From the NCBI RefSeq assembly GCF_000292915.1, contig NC_018513.1, forward strand, positions 2,604,001-2,668,000: a stretch of 64,000 nt of DNA, written 5' to 3'. The stretch comes from Burkholderia cepacia GG4 (GTDB taxonomy: Bacteria; Pseudomonadota; Gammaproteobacteria; Burkholderiales; Burkholderiaceae). Position 1 is the stretch's first letter, and every line of letters starts with the position of its first letter. Shown piece by piece: positions 7,122-16,759 of the stretch. Position numbers and translations under genes: made by a program. The notes under the pieces were generated by a model that ran no database searches, was not told the DNA's origin, and was given only the letters and a program-made list of their open reading frames with translations.

Positions 7122-7709
7122 TCACGCGCCGCCGCGCTCGCGAATCTGCGGCCATGCGAGCTTCATGTAGTACAGCATCGACCAGATCGTCAGCACCGCC
7201 GCGAGATACATCAGCCACTCGCCCCACACGCGCGTGTCGATCGTCGCGATGCCGAGCGGCAGCGGGCCGTAATACAGCAGCATCGGGATCGCGACCATCT
7301 GGCACGCGGTCTTGAACTTGCCGAGCTGGTTCACCGCGACGCTCTTCGATGCACCGATCTGTGCCATCCATTCGCGCAACGCCGAGATCGCGATCTCGCG
7401 GCCAACGATCACGAGCGCGATCGCCGCGTCGACCCGCGAAATCTGCACGAGGATCAGCAGCGCGGCCGTCACCATCAGCTTGTCCGCGACCGGATCGAGG
7501 AATGCGCCGAACGACGACGTCTGGTTCCACTTGCGGGCGAGAAACCCGTCGAACCAGTCCGTCAGCGCGGCGAGAATGAAGATCGCCGCTGCCGCGAGAT
7601 TGCGGTGCGCGCCGCCCATCACCGTGTCCGGCAGATAGAACACGCCGACGACGAGCGGGATCAGCACGATCCGTACCCACGTCAGGAAAATCGGGAAATT
7701 GAACGGCAT
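7122..7709 (-). CDS. pgsA: CDP-diacylglycerol-glycerol-3-phosphate 3-phosphatidyltransferase
   Basis: This 195-residue integral membrane enzyme makes phosphatidylglycerol-phosphate, the committed step to phosphatidylglycerol and cardiolipin. The CDP-alcohol phosphotransferase signature is complete: DWFDGFLAR, eight residues later G, then AFLDPVAD. About five to six hydrophobic segments are present. The start MPFNFPIFLTWVR at 7709 matches the family; a longer reading to 7763 lacks family support. It lies 93 bases downstream of uvrC on the same strand, the conserved uvrC-pgsA order of proteobacteria. Confidence 0.95.
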   Translation of the reverse strand: MPFNFPIFLTWVRIVLIPLVVGVFYLPDTVMGGAHRNLAAAAIFILAALTDWFDGFLARKWNQTSSFGAFLDPVADKLMVTAALLILVQISRVDAAIALVIVGREIAISALREWMAQIGASKSVAVNQLGKFKTACQMVAIPMLLYYGPLPLGIATIDTRVWGEWLMYLAAVLTIWSMLYYMKLAWPQIRERGGA

Positions 7710-7802
7710 GGCATGCGGGTCAGTAAAGGATTCGCAATTGTGCCGTGTCGACCGGCCTGCCACAAGAACGCGAGAACGCGGGCAGCCGGTCGCACGGCCG
7801 CG

Positions 7803-9821
7803 TCAGTGAAGCTGCTTGTAGATCTGCTCGGCGAGCGCATGCGAGATGCCGTCGACGCTCGCGAGTTCCTCGACACTGGCAGCGACGACGCCGCGCAGCC
7901 CACCGAACCGCGCGAGCAGCCGCTGCCGGCGCTTCGCGCCAACCCCTTCGAGCTCCTCGAGCCGCGAGGTCTGGCGCGCCTTCGCCCGCTTCGCGCGCAT
8001 CCCGGTGATCGCGAAGCGGTGCGCCTCGTCGCGGATCTGCGCGACGAGCATCAGCGCGGCGCTCTCCTTGCCGAGTTCGAGCGGCGTGCGGCCGTCCGCG
8101 AACACGAGCGTCTCGAGGCCGACCTTGCGCCCCTCGCCCTTCGCGACGCCAACCAGCATCGACGTGTCGAGCCCGAGCTCGGTAAACACCTGGCGGGCGA
8201 TCTCGACCTGGCCCTTGCCGCCGTCGATCAGCACGATGTTCGGCAGCAGGCTCGACGCCTCGGCCTGCCTCGTCGATTCGCCGTCGATGCCGGCTGCGTC
8301 GTCGGCGGCCGCCGCCTGCGCGGCCTGCTCGACCATCTTCTCGTAACGGCGCGTGAGCACCTGCCGCATGGCCGCGTAATCGTCGCCCGGCGTGATGCCG
8401 GTGATGTTGTAGCGACGGTACTCGCCCGACTGCATCTTGTGATGGTGGTAGACGACGCACGACGCCTGCGTCGCCTCGCCCATCGTATGGCTGATGTCGA
8501 AGCACTCGATCCGCAGCGTCGCCAGATCGTCGCATTCGAAGCTGAGCGTCTCCGCGAGCGCGCGTGTGCGCGCCTGCTGCGAACCCTGCTCGGACAGCAA
8601 CCGCGCGAGCGCGAGCTGTGCATTCTGCTCGGCCATCGACAACCACGCACGCCGCTGTCCTTGCGGCTGCCGCACCAGCGACACCTTGTGGCCGGCCTGT
8701 TCGGACAGCAGCTCGAGCAGGTCGCGGCTCGCGGGCGCATGGCTCACGACCAGCACGGGCGGCACGCGGTTGCCGAGATAGTGCTGCGCGATGAACGCAT
8801 CGAGCACCTCGGCCTCCACCGACGCCCCCGCATCGCGCGCGCCGGCACCGTCTCCTGCTGGCTGGTCGGGCTGCACCGCGGCGGTGTCCGGCGCCTCGGC
8901 CTCGTCCCCGAGACCACCTTCGGCAAGTGTCAGCGCGCTTTCGACGTGCGTCGGGAAATACGCCTTGTCGCCGAGATGCCGGCCGCCACGCACCATCGCG
9001 AGGTTCACGCACACGCGCCCACCCTGCGCAACGACCGCCAGGATGTCGACGTCGCTGTCGCTGCCGACCTCGATCGCCTGCTGGTGCAGCACCGTCGCGA
9101 GCGAGCTCATCTGGTTGCGCACGGCGGCCGCCTGCTCGAACTTCAGCTCGGCCGCGAACGCGTGCATCTTCTGCTCGAGCTCGTTCATCACTTCCGACTG
9201 CCGGCCAAGCAGGAAGCGCGCGGCGTTCGACACGTCGATCGCGTAGTCGTCCTCGGATATCGCGCCGACGCACGGCGCCGTGCAGCGCCCGATCTGGTGC
9301 AGCAGGCACGGCCGCGTGCGGTTGTTGAAGACCGAGTCCTCGCAGGTGCGCAACTGGAACACGCGCTGCAGGATCTGGATGCTCTCGCGCACGGCCCACG
9401 CGCTCGGGAACGGGCCGAAATACTGGTTCTGCTTGTCGACCGAGCCGCGGTAGTAAGCCATGCGCGGGAAGCGGTGCGCGGTGAGCTTCAGGTACGGATA
9501 CGACTTGTCGTCGCGAAACAGGATGTTGTAGCGCGGCGCGAGCGCCTTGATCAGGTTGTTCTCGAGCAGCAGCGCCTCGGCCTCCGAGCGCGTGACGGTC
9601 GTCTCGATGCGCGCGATGCGCGTGACCATCATCGCGATGCGCGGCGACAGCTGCGTCTTCGTGAAATAGCTCGATACGCGCTTCTTCAGGTCGCGCGCCT
9701 TGCCGACGTAAAGCACGGCGCCCGCCACGTCGTAGTAACGGTAGACGCCCGGCATGTGCGGCAACTGGGCAAGGATCTTCTTCGGTTCGAACGGGGTGTC
9801 GGCGGCTTCTGGGGATGTCAT
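7803..9821 (-). CDS. uvrC: Excinuclease ABC subunit C
   Basis: This 672-residue protein makes the dual incisions in UvrABC nucleotide excision repair. It contains an N-terminal GIY-YIG nuclease ([12 protein letters not shown] then [13 protein letters not shown]), a UVR domain near residues 200-240 ([17 protein letters not shown]), an RNase H-like endonuclease domain, and C-terminal helix-hairpin-helix motifs ([18 protein letters not shown]). It is about 60 residues longer than E. coli UvrC. Part of the extra length is an Ala/Asp/Gly-rich acidic linker around residues 298-335. It is probably co-transcribed with pgsA. Confidence 0.96.
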   Translation of the reverse strand: MTSPEAADTPFEPKKILAQLPHMPGVYRYYDVAGAVLYVGKARDLKKRVSSYFTKTQLSPRIAMMVTRIARIETTVTRSEAEALLLENNLIKALAPRYNILFRDDKSYPYLKLTAHRFPRMAYYRGSVDKQNQYFGPFPSAWAVRESIQILQRVFQLRTCEDSVFNNRTRPCLLHQIGRCTAPCVGAISEDDYAIDVSNAARFLLGRQSEVMNELEQKMHAFAAELKFEQAAAVRNQMSSLATVLHQQAIEVGSDSDVDILAVVAQGGRVCVNLAMVRGGRHLGDKAYFPTHVESALTLAEGGLGDEAEAPDTAAVQPDQPAGDGAGARDAGASVEAEVLDAFIAQHYLGNRVPPVLVVSHAPASRDLLELLSEQAGHKVSLVRQPQGQRRAWLSMAEQNAQLALARLLSEQGSQQARTRALAETLSFECDDLATLRIECFDISHTMGEATQASCVVYHHHKMQSGEYRRYNITGITPGDDYAAMRQVLTRRYEKMVEQAAQAAAADDAAGIDGESTRQAEASSLLPNIVLIDGGKGQVEIARQVFTELGLDTSMLVGVAKGEGRKVGLETLVFADGRTPLELGKESAALMLVAQIRDEAHRFAITGMRAKRAKARQTSRLEELEGVGAKRRQRLLARFGGLRGVVAASVEELASVDGISHALAEQIYKQLH

Positions 9822-9897
9822 GCGTGATCCGGGTGCCTTGTGGCGCGGAACGGGTCCATTAGAATCGCCAGTTTAGAGCATTCACCGGCCCGCTTCG

Positions 9898-11085
9898 ATG
9901 CCCCGCACCGCCCCCACCTCCCCTGCGCCGCTCGCGCCCGACGAACCCATCGCCTGCGACCTCTTCTGCACCGTGATCGACAACTTCGGCGACATCGGCG
10001 TGTGCTGGCGCCTCGCCCGCCAGCTCGCGCACGAGCACGGCTGGCAGGTACGCCTGTTCGTCGACGACCTGCACACCTTCACGCGGCTGCTGCCGGGGGT
10101 CGATCCCGATGCCGGCCGGCAGACACTCGACGGCATCGTGGTCGAACACTGGCATGCGGAAGTCGGCGATGCGCTGGAGATCGCCGATGTCGTGATCGAG
10201 GCGTTCGCGTGCGAGCTGCCTGGCGCGTACCTCGCGGCGATGGCGCAGCGCGCGCGCCGCCCCGTCTGGATCAATCTCGAATACCTGAGTGCCGAGGACT
10301 GGGTCGCCGATTTCCATTTGCGCCCGTCGCCGCATCCGCGCTACCCGCTGCTGAAGACGTTCTTCTTCCCGGGACTGTCGGCCGGCACGGGCGGCGTGCT
10401 GAAGGAGCGCGACCTCGACGCGCGCCGCACGGCGTTCGAAGCCGACGCGGCGGCGCGCGCCGCCTGGTGGCAGCGTGCGACCGGCGACATGCCGCCGGCG
10501 CCCGGCACGACGATCGTCAGCCTGTTCGCGTATGGAAACCCGGCCGTCGACGCACTGCTCGCGCAGTGGCGCGACAGCCCGTCGCCCATCGTCGCGCTCG
10601 TGCCGGCGGGCCGCGTGTCGCCCGCGCTTGCCCGCTTTTTCGGGGTCGAATCTTTCGATGCCGGCGCACGCGCGCGCAGCGGCAACCTGACCGCATACGG
10701 GCTCGCGTTCGTCCCGCAGGCCGACTATGACGCGCTGCTGTGGGTGGCCGACGTCAACTTCGTGCGCGGCGAGGATTCGTTCGTCCGCGCGCAATGGGCG
10801 CGCAAGCCGTTCGTGTGGCACATCTACCCGCAGGCCGACGATGCGCACCTGCCGAAGCTCGATGCCGCGCTCGCACACCTGTCGGCCGGCCTCGCCGACG
10901 CGCCGCGCGCGGCGCTCGAGCGCTTCTGGCATGCGTGGAACGGCGCCGGCACGCCCGACTGGGCCGATTTGCTGCAACATCGTGCCGTGCTGGACACCAA
11001 CGCGGCCCGCTGGGCCGACGCGCTGGCGAGCGTCGGCGATCTCGCCGGAAAGCTGGCGGAATACGCAAAATCTCAGTTAAAATAA
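9898..11085 (+). CDS. earP: EF-P arginine rhamnosyltransferase EarP
   Basis: This 395-residue inverting glycosyltransferase (GT-B fold, family GT104) attaches rhamnose from dTDP-L-rhamnose to Arg32 of EF-P. N-terminal CDLFCTVIDNFGDIGVCWRL carries the catalytic aspartate region, and RGEDSFVRAQWARKPFVWHIYPQ, quoted in parts as RGEDSFVRAQWA and PFVWHIYPQ, is the nucleotide-sugar binding segment. It is divergent from uvrC and directly precedes efp, the conserved pairing for this modification pathway. Confidence 0.95.
   Translation: MPRTAPTSPAPLAPDEPIACDLFCTVIDNFGDIGVCWRLARQLAHEHGWQVRLFVDDLHTFTRLLPGVDPDAGRQTLDGIVVEHWHAEVGDALEIADVVIEAFACELPGAYLAAMAQRARRPVWINLEYLSAEDWVADFHLRPSPHPRYPLLKTFFFPGLSAGTGGVLKERDLDARRTAFEADAAARAAWWQRATGDMPPAPGTTIVSLFAYGNPAVDALLAQWRDSPSPIVALVPAGRVSPALARFFGVESFDAGARARSGNLTAYGLAFVPQADYDALLWVADVNFVRGEDSFVRAQWARKPFVWHIYPQADDAHLPKLDAALAHLSAGLADAPRAALERFWHAWNGAGTPDWADLLQHRAVLDTNAARWADALASVGDLAGKLAEYAKSQLK
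11078..11083 (+). promoter_or_regulatory. Candidate -10 element for efp
   Basis: TAAAAT overlaps the end of earP, 140 bases upstream of the efp ATG. The same TAAAATA motif occurs upstream of lepA and moaA in this window. No good -35 box is visible, so this is a weak call. Confidence 0.25.
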
Positions 11086-11222
11086 GCGGTTATCCGACGG
11101 CTGACCACGCAAGCGCACGCGTTTGAGCTTTGGGCGCCCACCGGAACGCACCCTCGCTTGCGCCGTCAGCCGTTGCGCAACGCTCAGGCACCTATTTATT
11201 TGATTGGATCAGGACAGTTTTT

Positions 11223-11780
11223 ATGAAGACCGCACAGGAACTCCGCGTAGGCAACGTCGTGCAGATCGGCAGCGAAGCATGGGTCATCGCAAAGGCGGAA
11301 TACAACAAGTCGGGCCGCAACTCCGCCGTCGTCAAGATGAAGATGAAGAACCTGCTGTCGAACGCAGGCCAGGAATCGGTCTACAAGGCTGACGACAAGT
11401 TCGAAGTCGTCATGCTCGACCGCAAGGAAGTGACGTACTCGTACTTCGCCGACCCGATGTACGTGTTCATGGACGCCGACTACAACCAGTACGAAGTCGA
11501 AGCGGAAATGATGGGTGAAGCGCTGAACTACCTCGAAGACGGCATGGCTTGCGAAGTCGTGTTCTACAACGAGAAGGCGATCTCGGTCGAACTGCCGACG
11601 GTCCTGGTTCGCGAGATCACCTACACGGAACCGGCCGTCAAGGGCGACACGTCGTCGGGCAAGGTGCTGAAGAACGCGAAGCTCGCGACGGGCTTCGAAC
11701 TGCAAGTGCCGCTCTTCTGCAATACCGGCGACAAGATCGAAATCGATACGCGCACGAACGAATACCGCAGCCGCGCGTAA
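11223..11780 (+). CDS. efp: Translation elongation factor P
   Basis: This 185-residue EF-P relieves ribosome stalling at polyproline stretches. The three-domain length is normal. The modification loop reads NKSGRNSAV, placing arginine at position 32 where lysine-modified EF-Ps have Lys34. Arg32 is the residue rhamnosylated by EarP, which is encoded immediately upstream. The start at 11223 gives the usual [13 protein letters not shown]-terminus. A C(UUCG)G tetraloop terminator follows at 11805-11828. Confidence 0.97.
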   Translation: MKTAQELRVGNVVQIGSEAWVIAKAEYNKSGRNSAVVKMKMKNLLSNAGQESVYKADDKFEVVMLDRKEVTYSYFADPMYVFMDADYNQYEVEAEMMGEALNYLEDGMACEVVFYNEKAISVELPTVLVREITYTEPAVKGDTSSGKVLKNAKLATGFELQVPLFCNTGDKIEIDTRTNEYRSRA

Positions 11781-11804
11781 TCGTCTGCGACTTTCGCATC
11801 GAAC

Positions 11805-11828
11805 AAAGCGCCCTTCGGGGCGCTTTTT
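11805..11828 (+). terminator. efp terminator with UUCG tetraloop
   Basis: The stem AAAGCGCCC / GGGCGCTTT closes an ultra-stable C(TTCG)G tetraloop and is followed by more T residues. Confidence 0.92.
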
Positions 11829-12048
11829 GTTTGCCCGGCGCCAACAGCGGTCGCGCGCTGCCGCCATATGCAGCACAAAATCCACCGGTAAAGATATTCA
11901 ATTTGTATCATCGGTAACTGTTTTACAGCGCTGGCGAAATAATGCACGTTACGCGTTCAGCGGGGCATAAAATCAGTTTTTAATCTGACATGCGGCTGCG
12001 GCCGGCTCGATGGCCGACAGCCCGCCTCTCACTCGACTCGCGTTCACC

Positions 12049-13434
12049 ATGCCACACGCCCTGATTGTCGAAGACGATCCCAACAGTCTGTCCGGCCTCA
12101 CCGCGCTGCTTGCCGCAGATGGCTTCTCGGTCGACACGGCCACGTCGCTCGCCGAAGCGCGCACGGCACTCGGCCGCTCGATTCCCGATGTCGTCCTCGT
12201 CGATCTGAACCTGCCGGACGGCAGCGGATTCGATCTGCTCCAGCACCTGCCGCAGCAACAGCCGAACGGCTCGCTGCCGGTGATCGTACTGACGGGCAAT
12301 GCGACGGTCGAGAGCGCGATCGAAGGCCTGCGTCACGGCATCTGGGACTACCTGCTGAAGCCGATCAACATTCCGCGCCTGCGCAGCCTGCTGGCCCGGA
12401 TTCCGCGCCCCTACGAACTGATCGACGAAGTGCAGGCGCTGCGCGCGTCGCTGCGCCACCTCGGCCGCTTCGGCGCGCTGGTCGGTCGCAGCGAGGCAAT
12501 GCAGCACGTGTACGACATGATCGAGCACAACGCACGCACCGAAACGGCCGTGCTGTTCGCGGGCGAAGCCGGCACCGGCAAGAAGCTGGCCGCACGCACG
12601 CTGCACGACCTGAGCCGCCGCCGCAAGGGGCCGTTCGTGTCGTTCGACTGCCGCACGATCGCGCAGGCCGGCCGTCACGGCGCATCGCTCGACAGCGTAC
12701 TGTTCGGCCATGAACGCGGCGCGTTCGACGGCGCCGAGCGGCGCGAATCGGGCCTGTTCGAACAGGCCGGCGGCGGCACGCTGTTCCTCGACGAGATCAC
12801 CGCGCTGCCGCTCGTGCTGCAGGAGGCGCTGCTGCATGCGCTCGACTCGCAGAACTTCATGCGCATCGGCGGCACGAGCTCGATCGCGAGCGACTTCCGG
12901 CTGATCGCGACCACCCGCCGCCCAGCGCGCGAAGCAGTCGCGAGCGGCATGCTGCGCGAGGATCTGTGGCTGCGCCTCGATGCGGCTTCGATCACGATGC
13001 CGCCGCTACGCGAGCGTGACGGCGACGCGCTCGCCATCGCGGACGCATTGATCGACGAACTGAATCGCGAAGCACGCGCTACCGGCCGCAGCACGACCGA
13101 CAAGCGCACGGCGCCGGGCTTCGTGCGTGAATGCCTGTCCTACGAGTGGCCCGGCAACGTGCGCGAACTGCAGGAGCGCGTGCGCTTCGCCTACGACGCG
13201 TCCGGCGATTTCATCGAGACGCTGCGCGCGGGCGAAGCAAGCTTCGCGGCCGGCGCCGCGCTGAACGGCAGCAGCGTGCAGATCAAGGTCGGTACCCCGC
13301 TGGCCGACGTCGAGGATCTGCTGATCCGCGCGACGCTCGACGCGGTCGGCGGCACGCGCCATCGCGCAGCGACGCTGCTCGGCATCAGCCCCAAGACCCT
13401 GTACAACAAGTTGCAGCGAATGAAGGTCAACTGA
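12049..13434 (+). CDS. NtrC-family response regulator with variant GAFTGA loop
   Basis: This 461-residue protein has a receiver domain (acidic D9/D10, phospho-acceptor D52 in DVVLVDLNLPD, K near 101 in LLKPIN), an AAA+ sigma-54 activator domain and a C-terminal Fis-type helix-turn-helix (HRAATLLGISPKTLYNKLQ). Walker A reads GEAGTGKK, Walker B GGTLFLDE and the arginine region REDLWLRL. The sigma-54 contact loop reads GAFDGA instead of GAFTGA, which could change or abolish sigma-54 activation. No histidine kinase is adjacent. ATG 12049 is chosen over 12010 because it begins directly at the receiver domain. Confidence 0.88.
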   Translation: MPHALIVEDDPNSLSGLTALLAADGFSVDTATSLAEARTALGRSIPDVVLVDLNLPDGSGFDLLQHLPQQQPNGSLPVIVLTGNATVESAIEGLRHGIWDYLLKPINIPRLRSLLARIPRPYELIDEVQALRASLRHLGRFGALVGRSEAMQHVYDMIEHNARTETAVLFAGEAGTGKKLAARTLHDLSRRRKGPFVSFDCRTIAQAGRHGASLDSVLFGHERGAFDGAERRESGLFEQAGGGTLFLDEITALPLVLQEALLHALDSQNFMRIGGTSSIASDFRLIATTRRPAREAVASGMLREDLWLRLDAASITMPPLRERDGDALAIADALIDELNREARATGRSTTDKRTAPGFVRECLSYEWPGNVRELQERVRFAYDASGDFIETLRAGEASFAAGAALNGSSVQIKVGTPLADVEDLLIRATLDAVGGTRHRAATLLGISPKTLYNKLQRMKVN

Positions 13435-13519
13435 GCGGGCGGCGCTTGTCGGGGGCGCTGCCCGGGCTTGACGGTTAGTTGCATAAGACACGTCGCGTCG
13501 CGCGTCCCGCCGCCATGAA

Positions 13520-13545
13520 AAAAGCCGCGCAAGAGCGCGGCTTTT
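13520..13545. terminator. Terminator between the response regulator and nagZ
   Basis: AAAGCCGCGC / GCGCGGCTTTT stem with AAGA loop, T-rich on the plus strand and A-rich before it. It serves the two convergent genes. Confidence 0.88.
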
Positions 13546-13591
13546 CGTTTTCGGCAACCGGCATGGCGCGATATCGCGCCGCCCTCCCCGG

Positions 13592-14620
13592 TTACGCCAG
13601 TGCGCTGCTCAACAGCGCTTGCGCACGCACATACTCGGGCTGCGCGATCAGCTTGTCCCACTTCAGCGCCTTGCCACGCGCCCGCATCCGCTTGATGCGT
13701 CGCACCGACTCGACCGACGCATGCGCCTTCAGCCCGTTCAGCACGACCTCGGCCGCTTCCGGCTGGTTGCAGACGAGCACCATGTCGCAGCCCGCGGCGA
13801 GCGCCGCGTCGGCCGCCTGCGTGAGCGTGCCGCCTTCGCGCGCCGCCTCCATCGACAGGTCGTCACTGAAGATCGCCCCCGTGAAGCCGAGTTGCCCGCG
13901 CAGGATGTCCTGCAGCCACACGCGCGAGAAGCCGGCCGGCCGCTGGTCGACCTGCGTGTAGATCACGTGCGCGGGAATCACGGCGGACAACGACAAGCCG
14001 AGCCAGTCGTACGGCGCGACGTCCTGCTTGAGGATCGTGTCGAGCGGCCGGTCGTCGGTCGGCAGCGCGACGTGCGAATCGGCCTCCGCGAAACCGTGCC
14101 CCGGGAAGTGCTTGCCGCAGTTCGCCATGCCCGCGAGCGCCAGCCCGTGGTTCAGGCTCTTCGCGAGCAGCGTGACGACGCGCGGGTCGCGATGAAACGC
14201 GCGATCGCCGATCACCTTCGAGTGTCCGTAGTCGAGGTCGAGCACCGGCGTAAAACTCATGTCGATCCCGCATGCGCGCAGTTCGGCAGCGAGGATGTAG
14301 CCGACCGCGGTCGCGACCTCCGTCGCGAGCAGCACGTCGCGGTCCCACAGTTCGCCGAGGCGGCGCATCGCGGGCAGCACGGTGAAACCATCGGTGCGGA
14401 ACCGCTGCACGCGGCCGCCTTCGTGATCGACGGCGATCAGGATGTCCTCGCGCACCGCGCGGATCGAGTCGGTCAGCGCGGTCAGCTGCGCGCGGTTCTG
14501 GAAATGCCGCGCGAACAGGATCACGCCGCCGGTGTTCGGATGCGCAAGGCGCCGCGCATCGTCGCGCGACAGGGCCGTGCCGACGACGTCGAGCATGACC
14601 GGGCCGGGAGTCGTTTTCAT
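13592..14620 (-). CDS. nagZ: Beta-N-acetylhexosaminidase NagZ
   Basis: This 342-residue cytosolic glycoside hydrolase of family 3 removes GlcNAc from anhydro-muropeptides in cell-wall recycling. In other Gram-negatives this step feeds signals for ampC beta-lactamase induction. The motifs AVDHEGGRVQRFR, the KHFPGHG catalytic loop and the SDDLSM nucleophile region are all present. The start MKTTPGPVML at 14620 gives the E. coli length; a longer reading to 14659 would overlap acpS. It is the last gene of the lepA-to-nagZ block. Confidence 0.95.
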   Translation of the reverse strand: MKTTPGPVMLDVVGTALSRDDARRLAHPNTGGVILFARHFQNRAQLTALTDSIRAVREDILIAVDHEGGRVQRFRTDGFTVLPAMRRLGELWDRDVLLATEVATAVGYILAAELRACGIDMSFTPVLDLDYGHSKVIGDRAFHRDPRVVTLLAKSLNHGLALAGMANCGKHFPGHGFAEADSHVALPTDDRPLDTILKQDVAPYDWLGLSLSAVIPAHVIYTQVDQRPAGFSRVWLQDILRGQLGFTGAIFSDDLSMEAAREGGTLTQAADAALAAGCDMVLVCNQPEAAEVVLNGLKAHASVESVRRIKRMRARGKALKWDKLIAQPEYVRAQALLSSALA

Positions 14621-14636
14621 CGAATCGGGAATTCCG

Positions 14637-15077
14637 TCAGGGAGTGGTTCGGGAAACAAGTGCGGGCGCAGGCGGCGGCGCGGCGTCGGTCTCGGCGATC
14701 ACGAACGACACCGCGTAGTCGCGTTCGTCGCTGACCGTCACGCGTGCCGTGATGCCGCGCGCGGTGAGCCAGTCGGCCAGTTCGCCCGACGCGACGACGT
14801 ACGGCTCGCCGCTGCGCTGATTGAGGGTCTGCAGCGCGCGCCAGGTCATCGGCCAGTGCATGCCGAGCCCGATCGCCTTCGAGAACGCTTCCTTCGCGGA
14901 AAAGCGCGTCGCGAGAAACGCGATGCCGCGTGCCTCCGAGCGCGCGCGGCGCGCATGGAACACGCGCAGTTCGTCGGGGCCCAGCACCTTCTCGGCAAAC
15001 CGGCCGCCCGTGCGCTCGAGCACGGCCGCGATGCGGCTCACCTGGACGATGTCGGTGCCGATACCGTAGATCGCCAT
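14637..15077 (-). CDS. acpS: Holo-[acyl-carrier-protein] synthase
   Basis: This 146-residue phosphopantetheinyl transferase converts apo-ACP to holo-ACP using CoA. The N-terminal [12 protein letters not shown] contains the Mg-binding D8, and [15 protein letters not shown] contains the conserved glutamate and lysine. It is about 20 residues longer than E. coli AcpS because of a Pro/Ala C-terminal tail ([17 protein letters not shown]). It lies between pdxJ and nagZ; the pdxJ-acpS pairing is widespread. Confidence 0.95.
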   Translation of the reverse strand: MAIYGIGTDIVQVSRIAAVLERTGGRFAEKVLGPDELRVFHARRARSEARGIAFLATRFSAKEAFSKAIGLGMHWPMTWRALQTLNQRSGEPYVVASGELADWLTARGITARVTVSDERDYAVSFVIAETDAAPPPAPALVSRTTP

Positions 15078-15146
15078 GTCAGCGCCCGCCGCGATGCGCA
15101 GACGATGCCGGGAGACGAGCGAAGCGCGCGCGCACGGAATGCATCG

Positions 15147-15923
15147 TCAGCGCACGCCGCCGTGCAGCGCGGCGACACGCGCCGCGACCATGATCGCCTT
15201 CATCTCGCGCACCGCGTTGTCCCAGCCCGCGAAGATCGCGTGCGCGACGATCGCGTGGCCGATGTTCAGTTCGACGATACCGTCGATCGCGGCGATCGGC
15301 TGCACGTTCGTGTAATGCAGACCGTGACCGGCGTTGACCTTCAGGCCCAGTTGCGCACCGGCCTGCACGCCCGCGACGACGCGCTCGTATTCGCGCTGCT
15401 GCTCGGCTTCGTCGTGCGCATCGGCGTAACGGCCGGTATGCAGCTCGACCACCGGCGCGCCGGCTTCGTGCGCGGCGCGGATCTGCGTCTCGTCCGGATC
15501 GATGAACAGCGACACGCGCACGCCGGCGTCGGCCAGCTGCTTGCACGCCGCGCGCACGGCCTCGAAGCGGCCGGCAACGTCGAGACCGCCTTCGGTCGTC
15601 AGCTCCTCGCGCTTCTCGGGCACGAGGCACGCGTCGTGCGGGCGCACTTCGCATGCGATGTCGAGCATCTCGGCCGTGACCGCGCACTCGAGGTTCATCC
15701 GCGTCTTCAGCAACGGGCGCAGCTTGCGCACGTCCGCATCGACGATGTGGCGGCGGTCCTCGCGCAGGTGCAGCGTGATCGCGTCCGCCCCGGCCTCTTC
15801 GGCGGCGAGCGCCGCGCGAATCGGATCGGGATAGCTCGTGCCGCGCGCGTTGCGCAGCGTCGCGACGTGGTCGATGTTCACACCGAGGTCGATGACGGTG
15901 GGCGTTGTCAGGAAGAAGCTCAT
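15147..15923 (-). CDS. pdxJ: Pyridoxine 5'-phosphate synthase
   Basis: This 258-residue TIM-barrel enzyme condenses 3-amino-2-oxopropyl phosphate with deoxyxylulose 5-phosphate to make pyridoxine 5'-phosphate. Motifs include [25 protein letters not shown] and [11 protein letters not shown]. The start codon at 15923 overlaps the recO stop by 4 bases (ATGA), so translation is coupled; the open frame that continues further upstream is recO DNA in another frame. Confidence 0.96.
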   Translation of the reverse strand: MSFFLTTPTVIDLGVNIDHVATLRNARGTSYPDPIRAALAAEEAGADAITLHLREDRRHIVDADVRKLRPLLKTRMNLECAVTAEMLDIACEVRPHDACLVPEKREELTTEGGLDVAGRFEAVRAACKQLADAGVRVSLFIDPDETQIRAAHEAGAPVVELHTGRYADAHDEAEQQREYERVVAGVQAGAQLGLKVNAGHGLHYTNVQPIAAIDGIVELNIGHAIVAHAIFAGWDNAVREMKAIMVAARVAALHGGVR

Positions 15924-16759
15924 AGGTTTTGCAGGTCGATCAGGATCTGACGCGTGGCAAGCGGCGTGCCGCCGAGATAGGTGTTCAACAGGAAGCGCAT
16001 CAGCGTCTTGCTTTGCGCGACCGTCTGGGCTCGATGGTAATCGTCCTGCTCCATGTCGAGCAACGTCTGTCCGGTAATCACCGGCCAGTGCGACGGCACG
16101 TCGTCGTCCGCATTGCGCACGCCGCGCTCGGGATCGAACACATAGCGGCGATCGGGTTCGACCGCGCGCCGGGCGACCGTGCGGTTCAGCGCCATCGCAT
16201 AGCCGGTCTCGCGCAGCAGCACGCGCTCGAACGAGCGCAGCACCTGCACTGCCGGTTCGCCGTGCGCGAGGCGCGTGAGGGTCAACACGTAATGATTGAA
16301 GAGCGGCGGCTGAGGATCCTCGCGCGCGCAGAATTTCACGAGCAGTTCGTTCGCGTAGAAGCCGCACAGCAGCCCGTCGCCGCCGAGCGGCAGCATCCCG
16401 CCCACCCACTCGGCACCCGTCAGCGTGCGCACTTCGGATTTGCCCGACCAGGACAGCAGCAGCGGCTGGAACGTCTGCAGCACGCCGCGCAGCGCGGAGT
16501 GCGGGCGCTTCGCGCCCTTCGCGACGAGTGCAAGCCGGCCGTGATCGCGCGTGAGCACGTCGATGATCAGGCTCGTTTCCCGGTACGGATAGCTGTGCAG
16601 CACGAATGCCGGCTGCTCGGCGACGCGGAAATCGGACGTGCGAGACGTCGCGCGCCGCGCCTTGCGACGCGGCGGTTCGGGCGGTGCCGGCAACGGCGCG
16701 TCGTTCGCGCCGGCCGTCACCGCGTCTTCGGTCGACGTCAGCGCGTCATTCGTACCCAT
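15920..16759 (-). CDS. recO: DNA repair protein RecO
   Basis: This 279-residue protein loads RecA at SSB-coated gaps in the RecFOR pathway. After a 40-residue basic, Ala/Pro-rich N-terminal extension, the OB-fold begins near [20 protein letters not shown], followed by [15 protein letters not shown]. coli RecO has 242 residues. The gene overlaps era upstream by 14 bases and pdxJ downstream by 4 bases, so the three are translationally linked. Confidence 0.93.
   Translation of the reverse strand: MGTNDALTSTEDAVTAGANDAPLPAPPEPPRRKARRATSRTSDFRVAEQPAFVLHSYPYRETSLIIDVLTRDHGRLALVAKGAKRPHSALRGVLQTFQPLLLSWSGKSEVRTLTGAEWVGGMLPLGGDGLLCGFYANELLVKFCAREDPQPPLFNHYVLTLTRLAHGEPAVQVLRSFERVLLRETGYAMALNRTVARRAVEPDRRYVFDPERGVRNADDDVPSHWPVITGQTLLDMEQDDYHRAQTVAQSKTLMRFLLNTYLGGTPLATRQILIDLQNL

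Noticed and set aside
6236..7315. Open frames with repeated ERETSLELATSTLARLRSTN peptides
   Set aside because: They are translations through the three tRNA-Gly genes and are not proteins.
7062..9827. Plus-strand 921-codon open frame
   Set aside because: It is antisense to uvrC and results from GC-rich codon bias; UvrC on the minus strand has all domain motifs.
11829..12048. Small RNA or gene between efp and the response regulator
   Set aside because: The region is AT-richer and has a TAAAAT box (11968-11973) and a tiny TCAG/CTGA stem, but no clear terminator or reading frame.
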